Translations under genes and position numbers: made by a program
Assembly (NCBI GenBank): GCA_964647355.1
Contig: CAZYGK010000014.1
Span: 1-44,646, forward strand
Direction: 5' to 3'
Origin: SZUA-430 sp964647355
GTDB taxonomy: Bacteria; Pseudomonadota; Alphaproteobacteria; Micropepsales; Micropepsaceae
Length of the DNA: 44,646 bases
The notes under the pieces: model-generated
Database searches by the model: none
Seen by the model: only the letters and a program-made list of their open reading frames with translations
Told to the model about the DNA's origin: nothing
Shown: positions 7,452 through 15,236 of the stretch, piece by piece
Position numbering within the stretch: the first letter of the stretch is position 1
How the letters are laid out: the number at the start of each line of letters is the position of its first letter

Positions 7452-8272
7452 ACCACGTCCGCCGTCGTGATCGTCATCGACTCTTGCAGCGTCAGCGTCG
7501 TGACCGTCACGGCTTCCTTGTTCCGCTTCCACGTTGCGTTGCGGTGCAGGTTCAGCGTGCTGACCGTGCGGGCCGCACCGCTCTTGGATTCGTCCAGCGT
7601 GCCGCCCTTGGCGTTGAGCGTGGTGATCGTGCCGGTCGATTTGGTGACCAACTCGCCGGAGTAGAGATTGATCGTCGTGATCGCGCCGGTCTCTTCGGTC
7701 AGTACGTTGCCGCCGTAGATGTCCAGCGTCGTCAGCGCGCAGCGGACCGTCAGGCTGCCGTCGTAGTTCTGGGCCGTCGTGCCGGTCACGCCCGCACCGA
7801 GGACCAACGAGCCGCCCATACAACGAGCCGTGGCGACGGTCGAAGTCTCGCCGTGCTTGAACGCCACGCCGACGTCGCCGGCCTCCACGGTGAGCACCGT
7901 GATTCCCGAGCCCTTGAGGTACAGGCCGCGATAGCCGTCGCTGCCGGTCGCCGCCTTGCGAACCACCACCGGAATCGCGCTGGCGCCGATGTCGATGTAG
8001 GCGACCCCCGCGCCGCTGAACTCGAACCGCGTGCAGGCAAATTGCAGGTAGCCGAGCGTGGCGCTGCCGATAGTCTGCAAATAGCCGTCCTCGACGATCA
8101 CGGCGCCCAACGTCACCGCCGACTGATTGAGCGAACCGGTGATCGCGTAGCTGCCCGCGGGAATGCGAACGTTGTCGGCAGCCACCGGCACGCCCGAAGG
8201 CGACCAGTTGGCCGCCACGCCCCAGTCGCCTTCGCTGCCGCTTGTCGTTCCGACCCAAGTCTTATTGGCCAC
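7448..8272 (-). CDS. Beta-helical tail fibre or adhesin-like protein
   Basis: The 274-residue protein opens with W-V/G-rich repeats including GDWGVAANWSPSGVPVAADN, a signature of bacterial adhesin and autotransporter beta-helix proteins. Regular T/V/G repeats (TTLDIYGG, TTINLYSG, TTLNAKGG, STLNLHRN) follow at about 20-residue spacing, typical of a right-handed parallel beta-helix. The start is GTG at 8272 with AGGTG upstream. It follows the tail-hub gene. It is probably a tail fibre or spike shaft. No catalytic residues are obvious, so depolymerase activity cannot be claimed. Confidence 0.7.
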   Translation of the reverse strand: MANKTWVGTTSGSEGDWGVAANWSPSGVPVAADNVRIPAGSYAITGSLNQSAVTLGAVIVEDGYLQTIGSATLGYLQFACTRFEFSGAGVAYIDIGASAIPVVVRKAATGSDGYRGLYLKGSGITVLTVEAGDVGVAFKHGETSTVATARCMGGSLVLGAGVTGTTAQNYDGSLTVRCALTTLDIYGGNVLTEETGAITTINLYSGELVTKSTGTITTLNAKGGTLDESKSGAARTVSTLNLHRNATWKRNKEAVTVTTLTLQESMTITTADVV

Positions 8273-8290
8273 GGTTCACCTACAGTTCGC

Positions 8291-9319
8291 CTACAGTTTG
8301 AGTTTGCCGAAGTCGAGTTCTTCCAACTCGCGGTACGTCAGATAGACCGGCGGCTTGCCCAATTCGAGCGGCTGCCCGTCGCCGTCCAAGAGCACCGGCT
8401 CGTCGATCGGCACTTCGTCGGCATCGACCAAGCGCCGCACTTCCGGCCGACCTGGAATCAAGTCGCCGCTGGAAATGGTGTCGCCCTTGCCGTCGGGATC
8501 GCCGAACGTCGCCCGCGCACAAACGCCACGGTCCAGGATTTCCGGGTTCCAACCGAGCGGATTGACGTGGATTTCGATTTCAATCCGCCAGTGCTTAACG
8601 TCGTTCTCGATTTGGAAGCTGCCGCCGTAGTTCACGAGTTTGGCGCGATGCTTCCGCCAGACCTCTTGCCGCAGGTTGTACTTGGGCTTGCTCAGCGTGT
8701 AGTCGCGCTCGTTGATCCGACCGATCCAAGCATCCGTCGCCCCGCTGTCCCAGTGCTTCTTGCGCTTCACGATCCGCACGACGCGGATGTGGATTTCCTT
8801 CTCGCGCGGCGGATCGAACGGCACGAACGCGCTGTTGGTCTCCGGCCCCTCGCTGCCGACGCGCCGCAGTTGCGCGGCCTGCCCCACGAACCCGTCCAGG
8901 TAGATCGCCTTTTCGACGGGCACCATCAGCGCCGTATGGCTGATGTCGATTTCATCCCGCCACTTCAGCGGGTCGTCGGTGAGGTTGCCGTCCTCGTCTT
9001 GCTTTTTGTCGTCGTCGTCGTGCAGGGTCTTGTAGTGACAGGTGACCTGCCAGACGAAAGCGCTCTTGCTGTCGCGGACCGGCTGAATCGAGTGCAGCAG
9101 TGCGCCGCCGTCGAAATCATTTCCGTAGACGTACGGAAAACCGATCCAGGGCCCGTTCGCCGCGAAGTAGGCCAGGATTTGCTGGGCCTGGTCCAGTGCG
9201 TTGTTGGTGATGACGCGATAGATCGCGTCGTACTGGCGCTGCAGCCTGCGCTGCTTCTGCTCGCCGGAAATGCTGCCCGTCGAACCGGACCACGACAGTT
9301 CGCAGGAAGTTACGCTCAC
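8291..9319 (-). CDS. Tail-tip/hub structural protein (putative)
   Basis: The 342-residue protein starts with GTG at 9319 in a GTGA overlap with the tape-measure stop, with GGGAGG upstream. Sequence features are charged beta-rich stretches and an acidic insert (DDDDKKQDED, near residue 100). It is the first gene after the tape measure, the position of distal-tail or tail-hub proteins in siphoviruses. No family motif is recognised, so the role rests on gene order. Confidence 0.6.
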   Translation of the reverse strand: MSVTSCELSWSGSTGSISGEQKQRRLQRQYDAIYRVITNNALDQAQQILAYFAANGPWIGFPYVYGNDFDGGALLHSIQPVRDSKSAFVWQVTCHYKTLHDDDDKKQDEDGNLTDDPLKWRDEIDISHTALMVPVEKAIYLDGFVGQAAQLRRVGSEGPETNSAFVPFDPPREKEIHIRVVRIVKRKKHWDSGATDAWIGRINERDYTLSKPKYNLRQEVWRKHRAKLVNYGGSFQIENDVKHWRIEIEIHVNPLGWNPEILDRGVCARATFGDPDGKGDTISSGDLIPGRPEVRRLVDADEVPIDEPVLLDGDGQPLELGKPPVYLTYRELEELDFGKLKL

Positions 9320-10704
9320 AGCGAAACCTCCCTGACGGTGATCGGCGCTTCGGCGTTGGCAAGTTCTTCGTGGATGCGCCGCAGCAACTCGGCCTGCTTC
9401 TTCTGCTGCTCCAATTGCAACCGCGCCACTTCCAGTTGCCGGACTTGCTCGTTGCGGGCGCTCAGGACCGCCGAAAAGCCTTCGCTGGAAAAACGAGTCG
9501 CCGCGCCCACCTTGGGCATTTGCAGCCGATCAAAGTTGGTCTTGATCTCGGTCGCCCGCAGCAACTCGGCTTCGGCCTTGGCCACCGCGCGCGAGTAGGT
9601 CTCCCAATTGATCGCGCCCACGTCCAACAGTTGATTGAAGTCGCGCAAGTCATCGCCGAACTTCTCGAAAGGACTGCGGAGGGATTGCTCTAGCGAGTCG
9701 CCTTGGCGTTGCAGGGCTTCCATTTGCCGCTGCATTTCCTGCTGCTGTTCGGTCGCCGCGGCGGTTGCTTCGGTGGCTTGGTTGGTGAAGTCCGCGAGCG
9801 TCTTTTGCGAAAGGGCAGCACTGGCCGCAGCGGCGCTCGCATCCTCCGTAGAGCCAGTCAGCCACAAATAGGCGTCCGCGCACGCCTGCAAGAACTGCAC
9901 GACCTTTTCCAGCAGCGGCAGCAACAATTGACCGAGGCGCTCGGCCAATTGCGCCACCGAATCCTTGAGCGTGCTCCAGCGCCCAGCCAGCGTCCGCGAC
10001 TGCTCCTCCATCATTCCGGCGAACATGCCGCCTTCGCCCGTCATGTCGGCGAACGCTTGGCGCAAGTTGTCGAAGCCAACCTGACCGGTTTCAACCATCT
10101 TGCGAACTTCGGCTTCGGTGACTCCGAACTGACTGGCCAATTCCTTGATGAACGGGATGCCGCGCCCCGTCATCTGGTTGATGTCCTCCATGAACAGCCG
10201 GCCCTGCACGCGGGCCTTGCCGTAGATTTCAGATAGCTCGGTGAGCGGAATGCCCATGCCCGAGGCGACGTCGCCGAGCGCTCGCAGCGTCGGAATCAAC
10301 TCTTCGCTGCCGGTCCCGAACGCGATGAGCTTTTGGCCGGCCTCACGCAGCTCGGGAAACTCGAACGGCGTTTCAGCGGCGAACTGCTTGAGCGCACCTA
10401 GCACCTGCTGCGCCTCTTCCGCCGAGCCGAGTAGCACCTTGAAGCTGATCGCCGCCGTCTGCGATTCCGCCGCGAGTTTCACGCCCCAGCCCGCGAACGC
10501 AGCGCCAGCTGCCGCCGCAGCCAGCCCGATCGATTGCAACGACGGCAGCATGCCGGCCAGACCGCCGCCCGCACCGCCGCTGCCGATGCTGTTGATCGAA
10601 CCGGAGAACTTCTGCGCTTCGGCCGCGGCGATCTTGAAGCCGCGTTCCAGGTCGGCCGTCGCCACGCCGAGTTTGATTGCCAGGTCGGCGATTTTCACGG
10701 CCAT
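9316..10704 (-). CDS. Tail tape measure protein
   Basis: The 462-residue protein has the N-terminal tape-measure domain (ATADLERGFKIAAAEAQKFS, then LLGSAEEAQQVLGALKQFAA, TPFEFPELREAGQKL, and IYGKARVQGRLFMEDINQMT), a hydrophobic stretch near 60-75, and a long helical Gln/Glu-rich C-terminal half. Tape-measure proteins set tail length at about 1.5 angstrom per residue, so this one predicts a short tail of roughly 70 nm. The start at 10704 lies just beyond the stop of the chaperone frameshift product. It carries no peptidase or lysozyme domain. Confidence 0.92.
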   Translation of the reverse strand: MAVKIADLAIKLGVATADLERGFKIAAAEAQKFSGSINSIGSGGAGGGLAGMLPSLQSIGLAAAAAGAAFAGWGVKLAAESQTAAISFKVLLGSAEEAQQVLGALKQFAAETPFEFPELREAGQKLIAFGTGSEELIPTLRALGDVASGMGIPLTELSEIYGKARVQGRLFMEDINQMTGRGIPFIKELASQFGVTEAEVRKMVETGQVGFDNLRQAFADMTGEGGMFAGMMEEQSRTLAGRWSTLKDSVAQLAERLGQLLLPLLEKVVQFLQACADAYLWLTGSTEDASAAAASAALSQKTLADFTNQATEATAAATEQQQEMQRQMEALQRQGDSLEQSLRSPFEKFGDDLRDFNQLLDVGAINWETYSRAVAKAEAELLRATEIKTNFDRLQMPKVGAATRFSSEGFSAVLSARNEQVRQLEVARLQLEQQKKQAELLRRIHEELANAEAPITVREVSL

Positions 10705-10705
10705 G

Positions 10706-11070
10706 CTACGCTGCCTCTGCCTGCTGCGACTGCGATTCGGCTGATTGCCGGAGGTGTTCTTCCGTTCGCCGGATCACGTCCAGCGCATCGCTCGGCGAAA
10801 TCTCTTCCTCGAAATACGGCCACAGCGGCTTGGGCGGCTCCGGTCGTGTTTCGCCTTCCGGCACAGGCAACAACTGCGCGAGCAGCCGCAGCCGGAAAAC
10901 TTCCATCCGCAAGTCGTCGCGGAGCGGACCCCAAGGATTGCGTTCGGCGTAAGCGACCCAATCCAAGAACTGCTCGTAGCTCAACTCCGCCAGCAAGTAG
11001 TCCGGGTGTGCGTAGCCAAGGTGCGCTGCCAGGGAAAAGGCGAACTCCCAATCCGGGCAGCGCTCTATTC
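10706..11070 (-). CDS. Tail assembly chaperone, -1 frameshift extension (gpGT-like)
   Basis: This frame is open from the end of the upstream chaperone gene and has no good start of its own. Its sequence (CPDWEFAFSLAAHLGYAHPD, then LSYEQFLDWVAYAERNPWG) matches the T-domain of tail assembly chaperones (DUF4035-like). It lies in the -1 frame relative to 11065-11490. At the junction the minus strand reads CTG GGG GAA TAG, five G residues just before the stop, where -1 slippage would add about 120 residues. The arrangement and position before the tape measure match the lambda G/GT system. Confidence 0.8.
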
Positions 11071-11490
11071 CCCCAGCGCCGTCTCCAGCGCTGCGGGCTT
11101 GCCTCCGCTCTCGCCGTCGCCGCCTTTACTGCCGGCCGCCAGCCCGTTGAGTCGCATCGCCTCGCCGGCGAGTTGCGTCAGTGCCGGCAGGGGCATTCCC
11201 TTGAGCACGTCGCGGGCCGGCTCGCCGTGCTTGACCAGCAGCGATTGGCCGTCGTCCTCGACAATCGAGTTGGCCAACAGCGAAGCGTAGGCGTCAACCA
11301 GGTCGTCCGCGTTGAGCGGTGCGCCGGCTTCATCCTTGGGGATGCTGTTGAGCTTCTTGCCCAGCGCGATCGCGGCGACCGCCCCGAGCTTTTGCAGGCG
11401 GACCGTGCCGCTGAGCGCTTCGCATTCGACTTCGATGGTCGCGCGAGCAGCGTTCGACGCGGCCCGCAATTCGTCAAAGTTCATCGCCAT
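11065..11490 (-). CDS. Tail assembly chaperone (gpG-like)
   Basis: The 141-residue protein is predicted to bind the tape measure before tail-tube polymerisation. It lies between the major tail protein and the tape measure, where the G chaperone is expected. The C-terminus is a Gly/Ser/Lys linker ending in ETALGE, immediately preceding the slippery G-run at 11070-11074. Normal termination gives the short form; -1 slippage gives a fusion of about 260 residues with the 10706 frame. Confidence 0.8.
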   Translation of the reverse strand: MAMNFDELRAASNAARATIEVECEALSGTVRLQKLGAVAAIALGKKLNSIPKDEAGAPLNADDLVDAYASLLANSIVEDDGQSLLVKHGEPARDVLKGMPLPALTQLAGEAMRLNGLAAGSKGGDGESGGKPAALETALGE

Positions 11491-11554
11491 GAGTTGGGTT
11501 CCGTGTTCGTTGGTCGTGAGTTAGTTCGCGTGACTCGTTCCAGCCGCTCAGGCA

Positions 11555-11974
11555 TTACGCCCAGGTGATCGCGCCCGTTCGCTGCACGGTGACTGTCCGC
11601 GAGACGACGCCCTTGGTATCGACCTTCTCCGGTCCCATGCCCTTGACCCATCCGGCGAACGTACCGGTAACGGCCGGAGAGGCCGCTGCGAACTCGACGC
11701 GCCAGTTGACCTTGGTTTTGGCGGCGAACAGCGTGTCGATCATCGTGTGATTGGTGTCGGTCGGATCCCACACCTGCAAAAAAGTGAACTCGCCGGCGCT
11801 TTCCAAGCCAGGCTCCAGCGCTTCGAGTGTGTCCTCCAGCACTGTCGCGTCGACCGCTTCGCGCATCCGCGGCGGCGGGGTCGTCTCTTTGATGAGCCCG
11901 ACCGTCGTGTAGCTCGCGTCCGCGTCGTGATCGACCTTGACGAGCGTGCCAAGGCCCAAAATCCGGTCAGCCAT
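11555..11974 (-). CDS. Major tail tube protein
   Basis: The 139-residue protein has the order and character of a siphovirus tail tube subunit: short N-terminus, VKVDHDADASYTTVGLIKET, a loop (PPPRMREAVDATVLEDTLEA), and a beta-rich C-terminal half (FAGWVKGMG, SRTVTVQRTG). It would polymerise around the tape measure. The start at 11974 has AGTAGGTG upstream. It lies between the tail terminator and the chaperone genes, the standard order. Confidence 0.88.
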   Translation of the reverse strand: MADRILGLGTLVKVDHDADASYTTVGLIKETTPPPRMREAVDATVLEDTLEALEPGLESAGEFTFLQVWDPTDTNHTMIDTLFAAKTKVNWRVEFAAASPAVTGTFAGWVKGMGPEKVDTKGVVSRTVTVQRTGAITWA

Positions 11975-12007
11975 GTGTCACCTACTCTCTGCGTTTTGCG
12001 TGCCGGG

Positions 12008-12424
12008 TTATTGCCGGGGGATGATTTCCAAACTCAAGGCCGCCACGTGCAGGCCGTCCATGTCGGAGCCCGCGCCGCGCGGCACGTACTCGTCGTTGTG
12101 ATCTTCCACGAACACGCCCATTACGTTTTGCGTGCCGAAGCTGCCGCGGTACAGGTGCGCGATCGCCTTGACGCGCGCCGCCAGCGCCTGGGCTGTGTCG
12201 ATGTCGTTGGCGATGCACTCCACGTCGAACAGGTATTTCCAGGGCACGTGCCCCACCGTGTCGTCCAGGCAGTCGTCGTTCTCCGTGCCGCGCAGTTCAA
12301 ACCACAAGTACGGCTGCGCCCGCTCTTGCGGCACGACGCCCTGCGCGGCTCGCGTGCTGACCAGGCCCAGAATCGTGGCGTCGGCCAGCAGGAACGTGCG
12401 CAGGTTTTCGCCGATGTCCGCCAT
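12008..12424 (-). CDS. Tail terminator / tail completion protein (DUF3168-like)
   Basis: The 138-residue protein shows the DUF3168 pattern: N-terminal helix (IGENLRTFLLADATILGLV), the PYLWFEL strand, then FDVECIANDIDTAQALAARV and a C-terminal beta strand. Members cap the growing tail tube and join it to the head. Position between the gp10-like protein and the major tail protein agrees. Confidence 0.85.
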   Translation of the reverse strand: MADIGENLRTFLLADATILGLVSTRAAQGVVPQERAQPYLWFELRGTENDDCLDDTVGHVPWKYLFDVECIANDIDTAQALAARVKAIAHLYRGSFGTQNVMGVFVEDHNDEYVPRGAGSDMDGLHVAALSLEIIPRQ

Positions 12425-12443
12425 GTCGTCGGTTGCTCAGTCG

Positions 12444-12944
12444 CTACTTGCTCAGTGAACCCATGACCGCTTCCGCGACCTTGGCCGAGAGCGCCTTGGC
12501 CGCAGCCGCCTTGTTCTGCCGCTGGGTGCGATCCACAAAGCGATTGGCCCTGGCCCCAGGGTGTCGCACCGTTCCGCTGAACAGCACGCGGCCCGACTTG
12601 TCGCGGATCGTCACGTTCGGAATCACGTGCGGCTTGGTACCGCCTTCAACCAGGTGCAGGTAGTTGGCGGCATTGCGACCGGTTTTCGGGTCTTTCCGCC
12701 GCCGCGCACCGCTGATTGCCACGATCGACTTGCGATAGGTCTTGACCTTGTGCGTCATGCTCCGTTTGAGCAGGCCGGTTTCACGCGGCGCGACGACCTT
12801 GAGCGATTTGCTGAACACGCCGCCCGCCGCCCGCATGCCCTTCCGCAGCGCGTCGTTCTTGATTCGCTTTTCCAATCGGCCGGTCTTGAGCAGCGCCGCG
12901 CCGAGGCCCTCGACTTTCATGCTGACCTGAAATCCGGCGCTCAT
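12444..12944 (-). CDS. HK97 gp10-like head-tail/tail component
   Basis: The 166-residue basic protein has the gp10 family layout: VEGLGAALLKTGRLEKRIKN helix, VAPRETGLLKRSM, YLHLVEGGTKPH, and a C-terminal Ala/Lys helix. It acts at the head-tail junction or in tail completion. The start at 12944 overlaps the stop of the adaptor gene as ATGA. The longer open frame to 13439 is only a shadow of the upstream genes. Confidence 0.88.
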   Translation of the reverse strand: MSAGFQVSMKVEGLGAALLKTGRLEKRIKNDALRKGMRAAGGVFSKSLKVVAPRETGLLKRSMTHKVKTYRKSIVAISGARRRKDPKTGRNAANYLHLVEGGTKPHVIPNVTIRDKSGRVLFSGTVRHPGARANRFVDRTQRQNKAAAAKALSAKVAEAVMGSLSK

Positions 12945-13273
12945 GCTGCGGCCTCGCTGCACAAGATTTCCAGTTCCAGGCCGATTTGATCCACGTCGCA
13001 CACGTAACCGATCTGCAACCGTCGCCCGCCGAATTGCAAGTAGTTGTCCGTCGTGATCGGGTTGCTCGGGTCGGCGTACATGCGCACGCGAACACTCGCT
13101 TCGGGGTATTTCTGACGGGCCGACTCCAGCTCTCGGCCGCTGAGCGTCACCACTTCCGCCGGCACGCTGCCCAGCAACTGCACGTCGCTGCCGCTGCGCT
13201 GCCCGCGCGTGCCGGTGCCGGACGCCGGAGTCATCACGTTGACGTAGTGCCTCAGGCGGCCGGCCCGTAACAT
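12941..13273 (-). CDS. Head-tail adaptor (stopper, SPP1 gp16-like)
   Basis: The 110-residue protein starts MLRAGRLRHYVNV, the hallmark of the phage head-tail joining family, followed by SGRELESARQKYPEASVRVR and a C-terminal small beta-barrel. It closes the connector after packaging. Start 13273 has GGGAGACGAG upstream and overlaps the connector gene by 22 bp. An open frame extends to 13729 but shadows the connector gene. Confidence 0.88.
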   Translation of the reverse strand: MLRAGRLRHYVNVMTPASGTGTRGQRSGSDVQLLGSVPAEVVTLSGRELESARQKYPEASVRVRMYADPSNPITTDNYLQFGGRRLQIGYVCDVDQIGLELEILCSEAAA

Positions 13274-13869
13274 GCGAACTCGTCTCCCGTCCGGTACTGC
13301 TCGACAATCGACTGCACGGCCAACGGCACTTCGTTCGGCTGGCTGCCGATCGTGATCGCCTCCCGCTGACCGAACCAACCGGCCACCAACAGCAGGGCCG
13401 CTTGCCGCAGCAGGTCCGGCACGTCGCTGGCCGCCGCACCGTAGCCCGCCGTGTAGCGGACGCGGATCGCGTCGGGTTGCAGCCGCGCCGTCGGCCAGGT
13501 CACGCTGTAGGCCGGCAGGACGCGGCCAGGCTCGCGGCTTGTGCTCAGCACGTAGTTGCTGCTGCCCCAAGTCTGCGAGTCGCCAGCGCCGTCCACGTAG
13601 GTGATCGATGTGATCGCCAGGGCCGGCGAGCGCGGCAGCAAAATGCCGTCGTCCGAATCCGGCCAGGCGTCCAGGTACAAGTCCCAGGTTTGCGTGATGA
13701 GCGCTCGCCCGGTCGCGTTTTCGAGCCACTGCCGAGCCCGCACAATCAGGCTCGTCAGGTGCGTGTCGTGCGCGGTGATCGCGGTAGCGACCTCGACTTG
13801 CTTCTTGGCTTCGGCCAGCGTGAGGATTTCCGCCGCCGGAGCCGTGACCAGTTTCGAGCCGTAGCGCAT
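13252..13869 (-). CDS. Head-tail connector protein (gp6 / phiE125 gp8-like)
   Basis: The 205-residue protein has the gp6-type features TLAEAKKQVEV near the N-terminus, LTSLIVRARQWLENATGRAL and TWDLYLDAWP, then a beta-rich middle with VRYTAGYGAA. It sits below the portal ring. Start 13869 follows AGGCAGG. It is first in the connector block after three small virion genes. Confidence 0.88.
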   Translation of the reverse strand: MRYGSKLVTAPAAEILTLAEAKKQVEVATAITAHDTHLTSLIVRARQWLENATGRALITQTWDLYLDAWPDSDDGILLPRSPALAITSITYVDGAGDSQTWGSSNYVLSTSREPGRVLPAYSVTWPTARLQPDAIRVRYTAGYGAAASDVPDLLRQAALLLVAGWFGQREAITIGSQPNEVPLAVQSIVEQYRTGDEFACYGPAA

Positions 13870-13905
13870 CTGCTGCCTGCCTCGATTGCTCGCGCGAGCG
13901 GTGCG

Positions 13906-14349
13906 CTACGTGCCGACGGCGATCCAGTCCACGGTGATCGCGTTGTTCGTCGACGCGACCAAAGTCGGGTCGGTGCCGTCGTGTTTCCAGGCGTAGATGT
14001 TGAGCGTGCCGTTCGCGCCGGTGTAATCAACGCTCACGGCAACCGGATCGTCGCCGAGCGCCACCGCCGACTTGATGCAGGCGACCGCCGCCACGATCGT
14101 CGCCAGACCGGTCGCCGCAACCGTCGGATTGCTGCCGTCCAGCGTCACCGTGCCGCGGGCAATCTTGTAGCCGGCCGCCACGCCGGCGACGGGCGCTGCG
14201 ACCGCCGCCGACAGTGCGGACGTCTTGTCGGTTCCGGCGATCTTCAGCGCGCCGCCCGACTCAATGTCGATGTGCTTGCCGGTCGGCACGGCCATGTTGC
14301 CGTCCTGGCGAACCTGAACCACGTTGGGATAAGTCGCATCAGCGGCCAT
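13906..14349 (-). CDS. Small virion-associated protein, possible decoration protein
   Basis: The 147-residue protein is rich in Ala, Val, Thr and Gly. Its start resembles the head-fibre/decoration style (TYPNVVQVRQDGNMAVPTGK, then IDIESGGALKI). It lies between the capsid and the connector genes. No enzymatic motif is visible. Role in capsid decoration is inferred from position and composition only. Confidence 0.6.
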   Translation of the reverse strand: MAADATYPNVVQVRQDGNMAVPTGKHIDIESGGALKIAGTDKTSALSAAVAAPVAGVAAGYKIARGTVTLDGSNPTVAATGLATIVAAVACIKSAVALGDDPVAVSVDYTGANGTLNIYAWKHDGTDPTLVASTNNAITVDWIAVGT

Positions 14350-14421
14350 GGGTTTTCTCGCTCTGTCGCGGTGTGCAGGTGCAGGGGTTCAGTTCGACGC
14401 GGCGAACGCAGCAGCGAACGC

Positions 14422-14880
14422 TTACGCCGTGCCTTCCGCCGGCGCGTGATGCTGTTCGGTGAACGCGATCGTCGTCGCGTCTTGCGTGACCGGCACGCTG
14501 CGGGCGCGGTACTGAATCGCCAGGATGCCGTCCACGACAGCGTTGGCCGTGCCGCGATCGATCACCGGTCGCACGTACTGCTTGCCGGGCCGCACGATGT
14601 CGAGCATCGCGCACTGGTTGTCGTCGTCGTCGGCCATGGGGCCGGTGGACGTGCCCGTCAGGTCGCTCCAGCCGTCGGAGCTGCCGTCGTCGCTCGACTG
14701 CTGGGCCTTGAGCGTCGTGACTTGGGTCGCCGTCAGCGTGCCGAACAAGGCGATGAACAGCACGCCGTCGTAGCCGGCCATGTTCACGCTGGACGCTTCA
14801 ACGTCGGTCGTGCCCGCGGCAACCGCGTTGCTGAGCCGCGTCACCTTCACTTCGTCGGTCAGGAAGCCATGCAGGTTCAT
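14422..14880 (-). CDS. Hypothetical head-region protein (152 aa)
   Basis: The protein has a beta-rich pattern (AGYDGVLFIALFGTLTA, QCAMLDIVRPGKQYVRPVI) with a Ser/Asp-rich middle. This form is seen in small proteins between capsid and connector in many phages. The start at 14880 has GAGG upstream. I do not recognise a named family; a capsid-stabilising role is possible. Confidence 0.6.
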   Translation of the reverse strand: MNLHGFLTDEVKVTRLSNAVAAGTTDVEASSVNMAGYDGVLFIALFGTLTATQVTTLKAQQSSDDGSSDGWSDLTGTSTGPMADDDDNQCAMLDIVRPGKQYVRPVIDRGTANAVVDGILAIQYRARSVPVTQDATTIAFTEQHHAPAEGTA

Positions 14881-14948
14881 TGTGGACCTCGCAAATTGAG
14901 CGCGTAATGCGCGGTGTTGTGCGTGTGGTACGGTGCGAACGAAAAACG

Positions 14949-15158
14949 CTAGGAGCCGGTCGCCACCAAGTCAGCCAGGCCCGAGTTGACGTAGCGTTCG
15001 GCTTCGTCGTGGGGCATGTCCACTTCTTGCCCGACCTGCTGCACGAACTCGCCGGTCACTTCGCCGCGCTCGTTGGTGCGGTGCCCGCAGCGCGACGAGT
15101 TGAGCTTGACGCGCGTCATGCCGGGTTTGGTCGGGTTCGCGGTCGTGTCCTTGGCCAT
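14949..15158 (-). CDS. Hypothetical head-region protein (69 aa)
   Basis: A small hydrophilic protein with Lys/Thr at the N-terminus and an acidic C-terminal helix (EVDMPHDEAERYVNSGLADL). Start 15158 has AAGGA upstream. It is the first gene after the major capsid protein; small proteins of this kind are common there. Function not known. Confidence 0.55.
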   Translation of the reverse strand: MAKDTTANPTKPGMTRVKLNSSRCGHRTNERGEVTGEFVQQVGQEVDMPHDEAERYVNSGLADLVATGS

Positions 15159-15198
15159 GTCGAACGGTCCTTGTTGTGACGGATCAATCGGTTATTCG

Positions 15199-15223
15199 CG
15201 GCTCGCCAACGCTTGGCGGGCCG
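15199..15223. other. Strong hairpin after the major capsid gene
   Basis: CGGCTCGCCAA (15199-15209) and TTGGCGGGCCG (15213-15223) pair over 11 positions with one G-T wobble and a three-base loop. It lies 14 bp past the capsid stop codon. No T-tract follows on either strand, so it is more likely to stop exonucleases or slow polymerase than to end transcription. Confidence 0.6.
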
Positions 15224-15236
15224 GCACTCAAGCCGC

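Noticed and set aside
7448..8272. Diversity-generating retroelement target
   Set aside because: No reverse transcriptase gene and no template repeat is present in the window.
6911..9598. 895-aa plus-strand ORF
   Set aside because: Shadow running across four unrelated genes, with composition typical of antisense frames in GC-rich DNA.
12945..13439. N-terminal extension of the gp10-like gene
   Set aside because: The region shadows the adaptor and connector genes; the ATGA overlap start at 12944 fits better.
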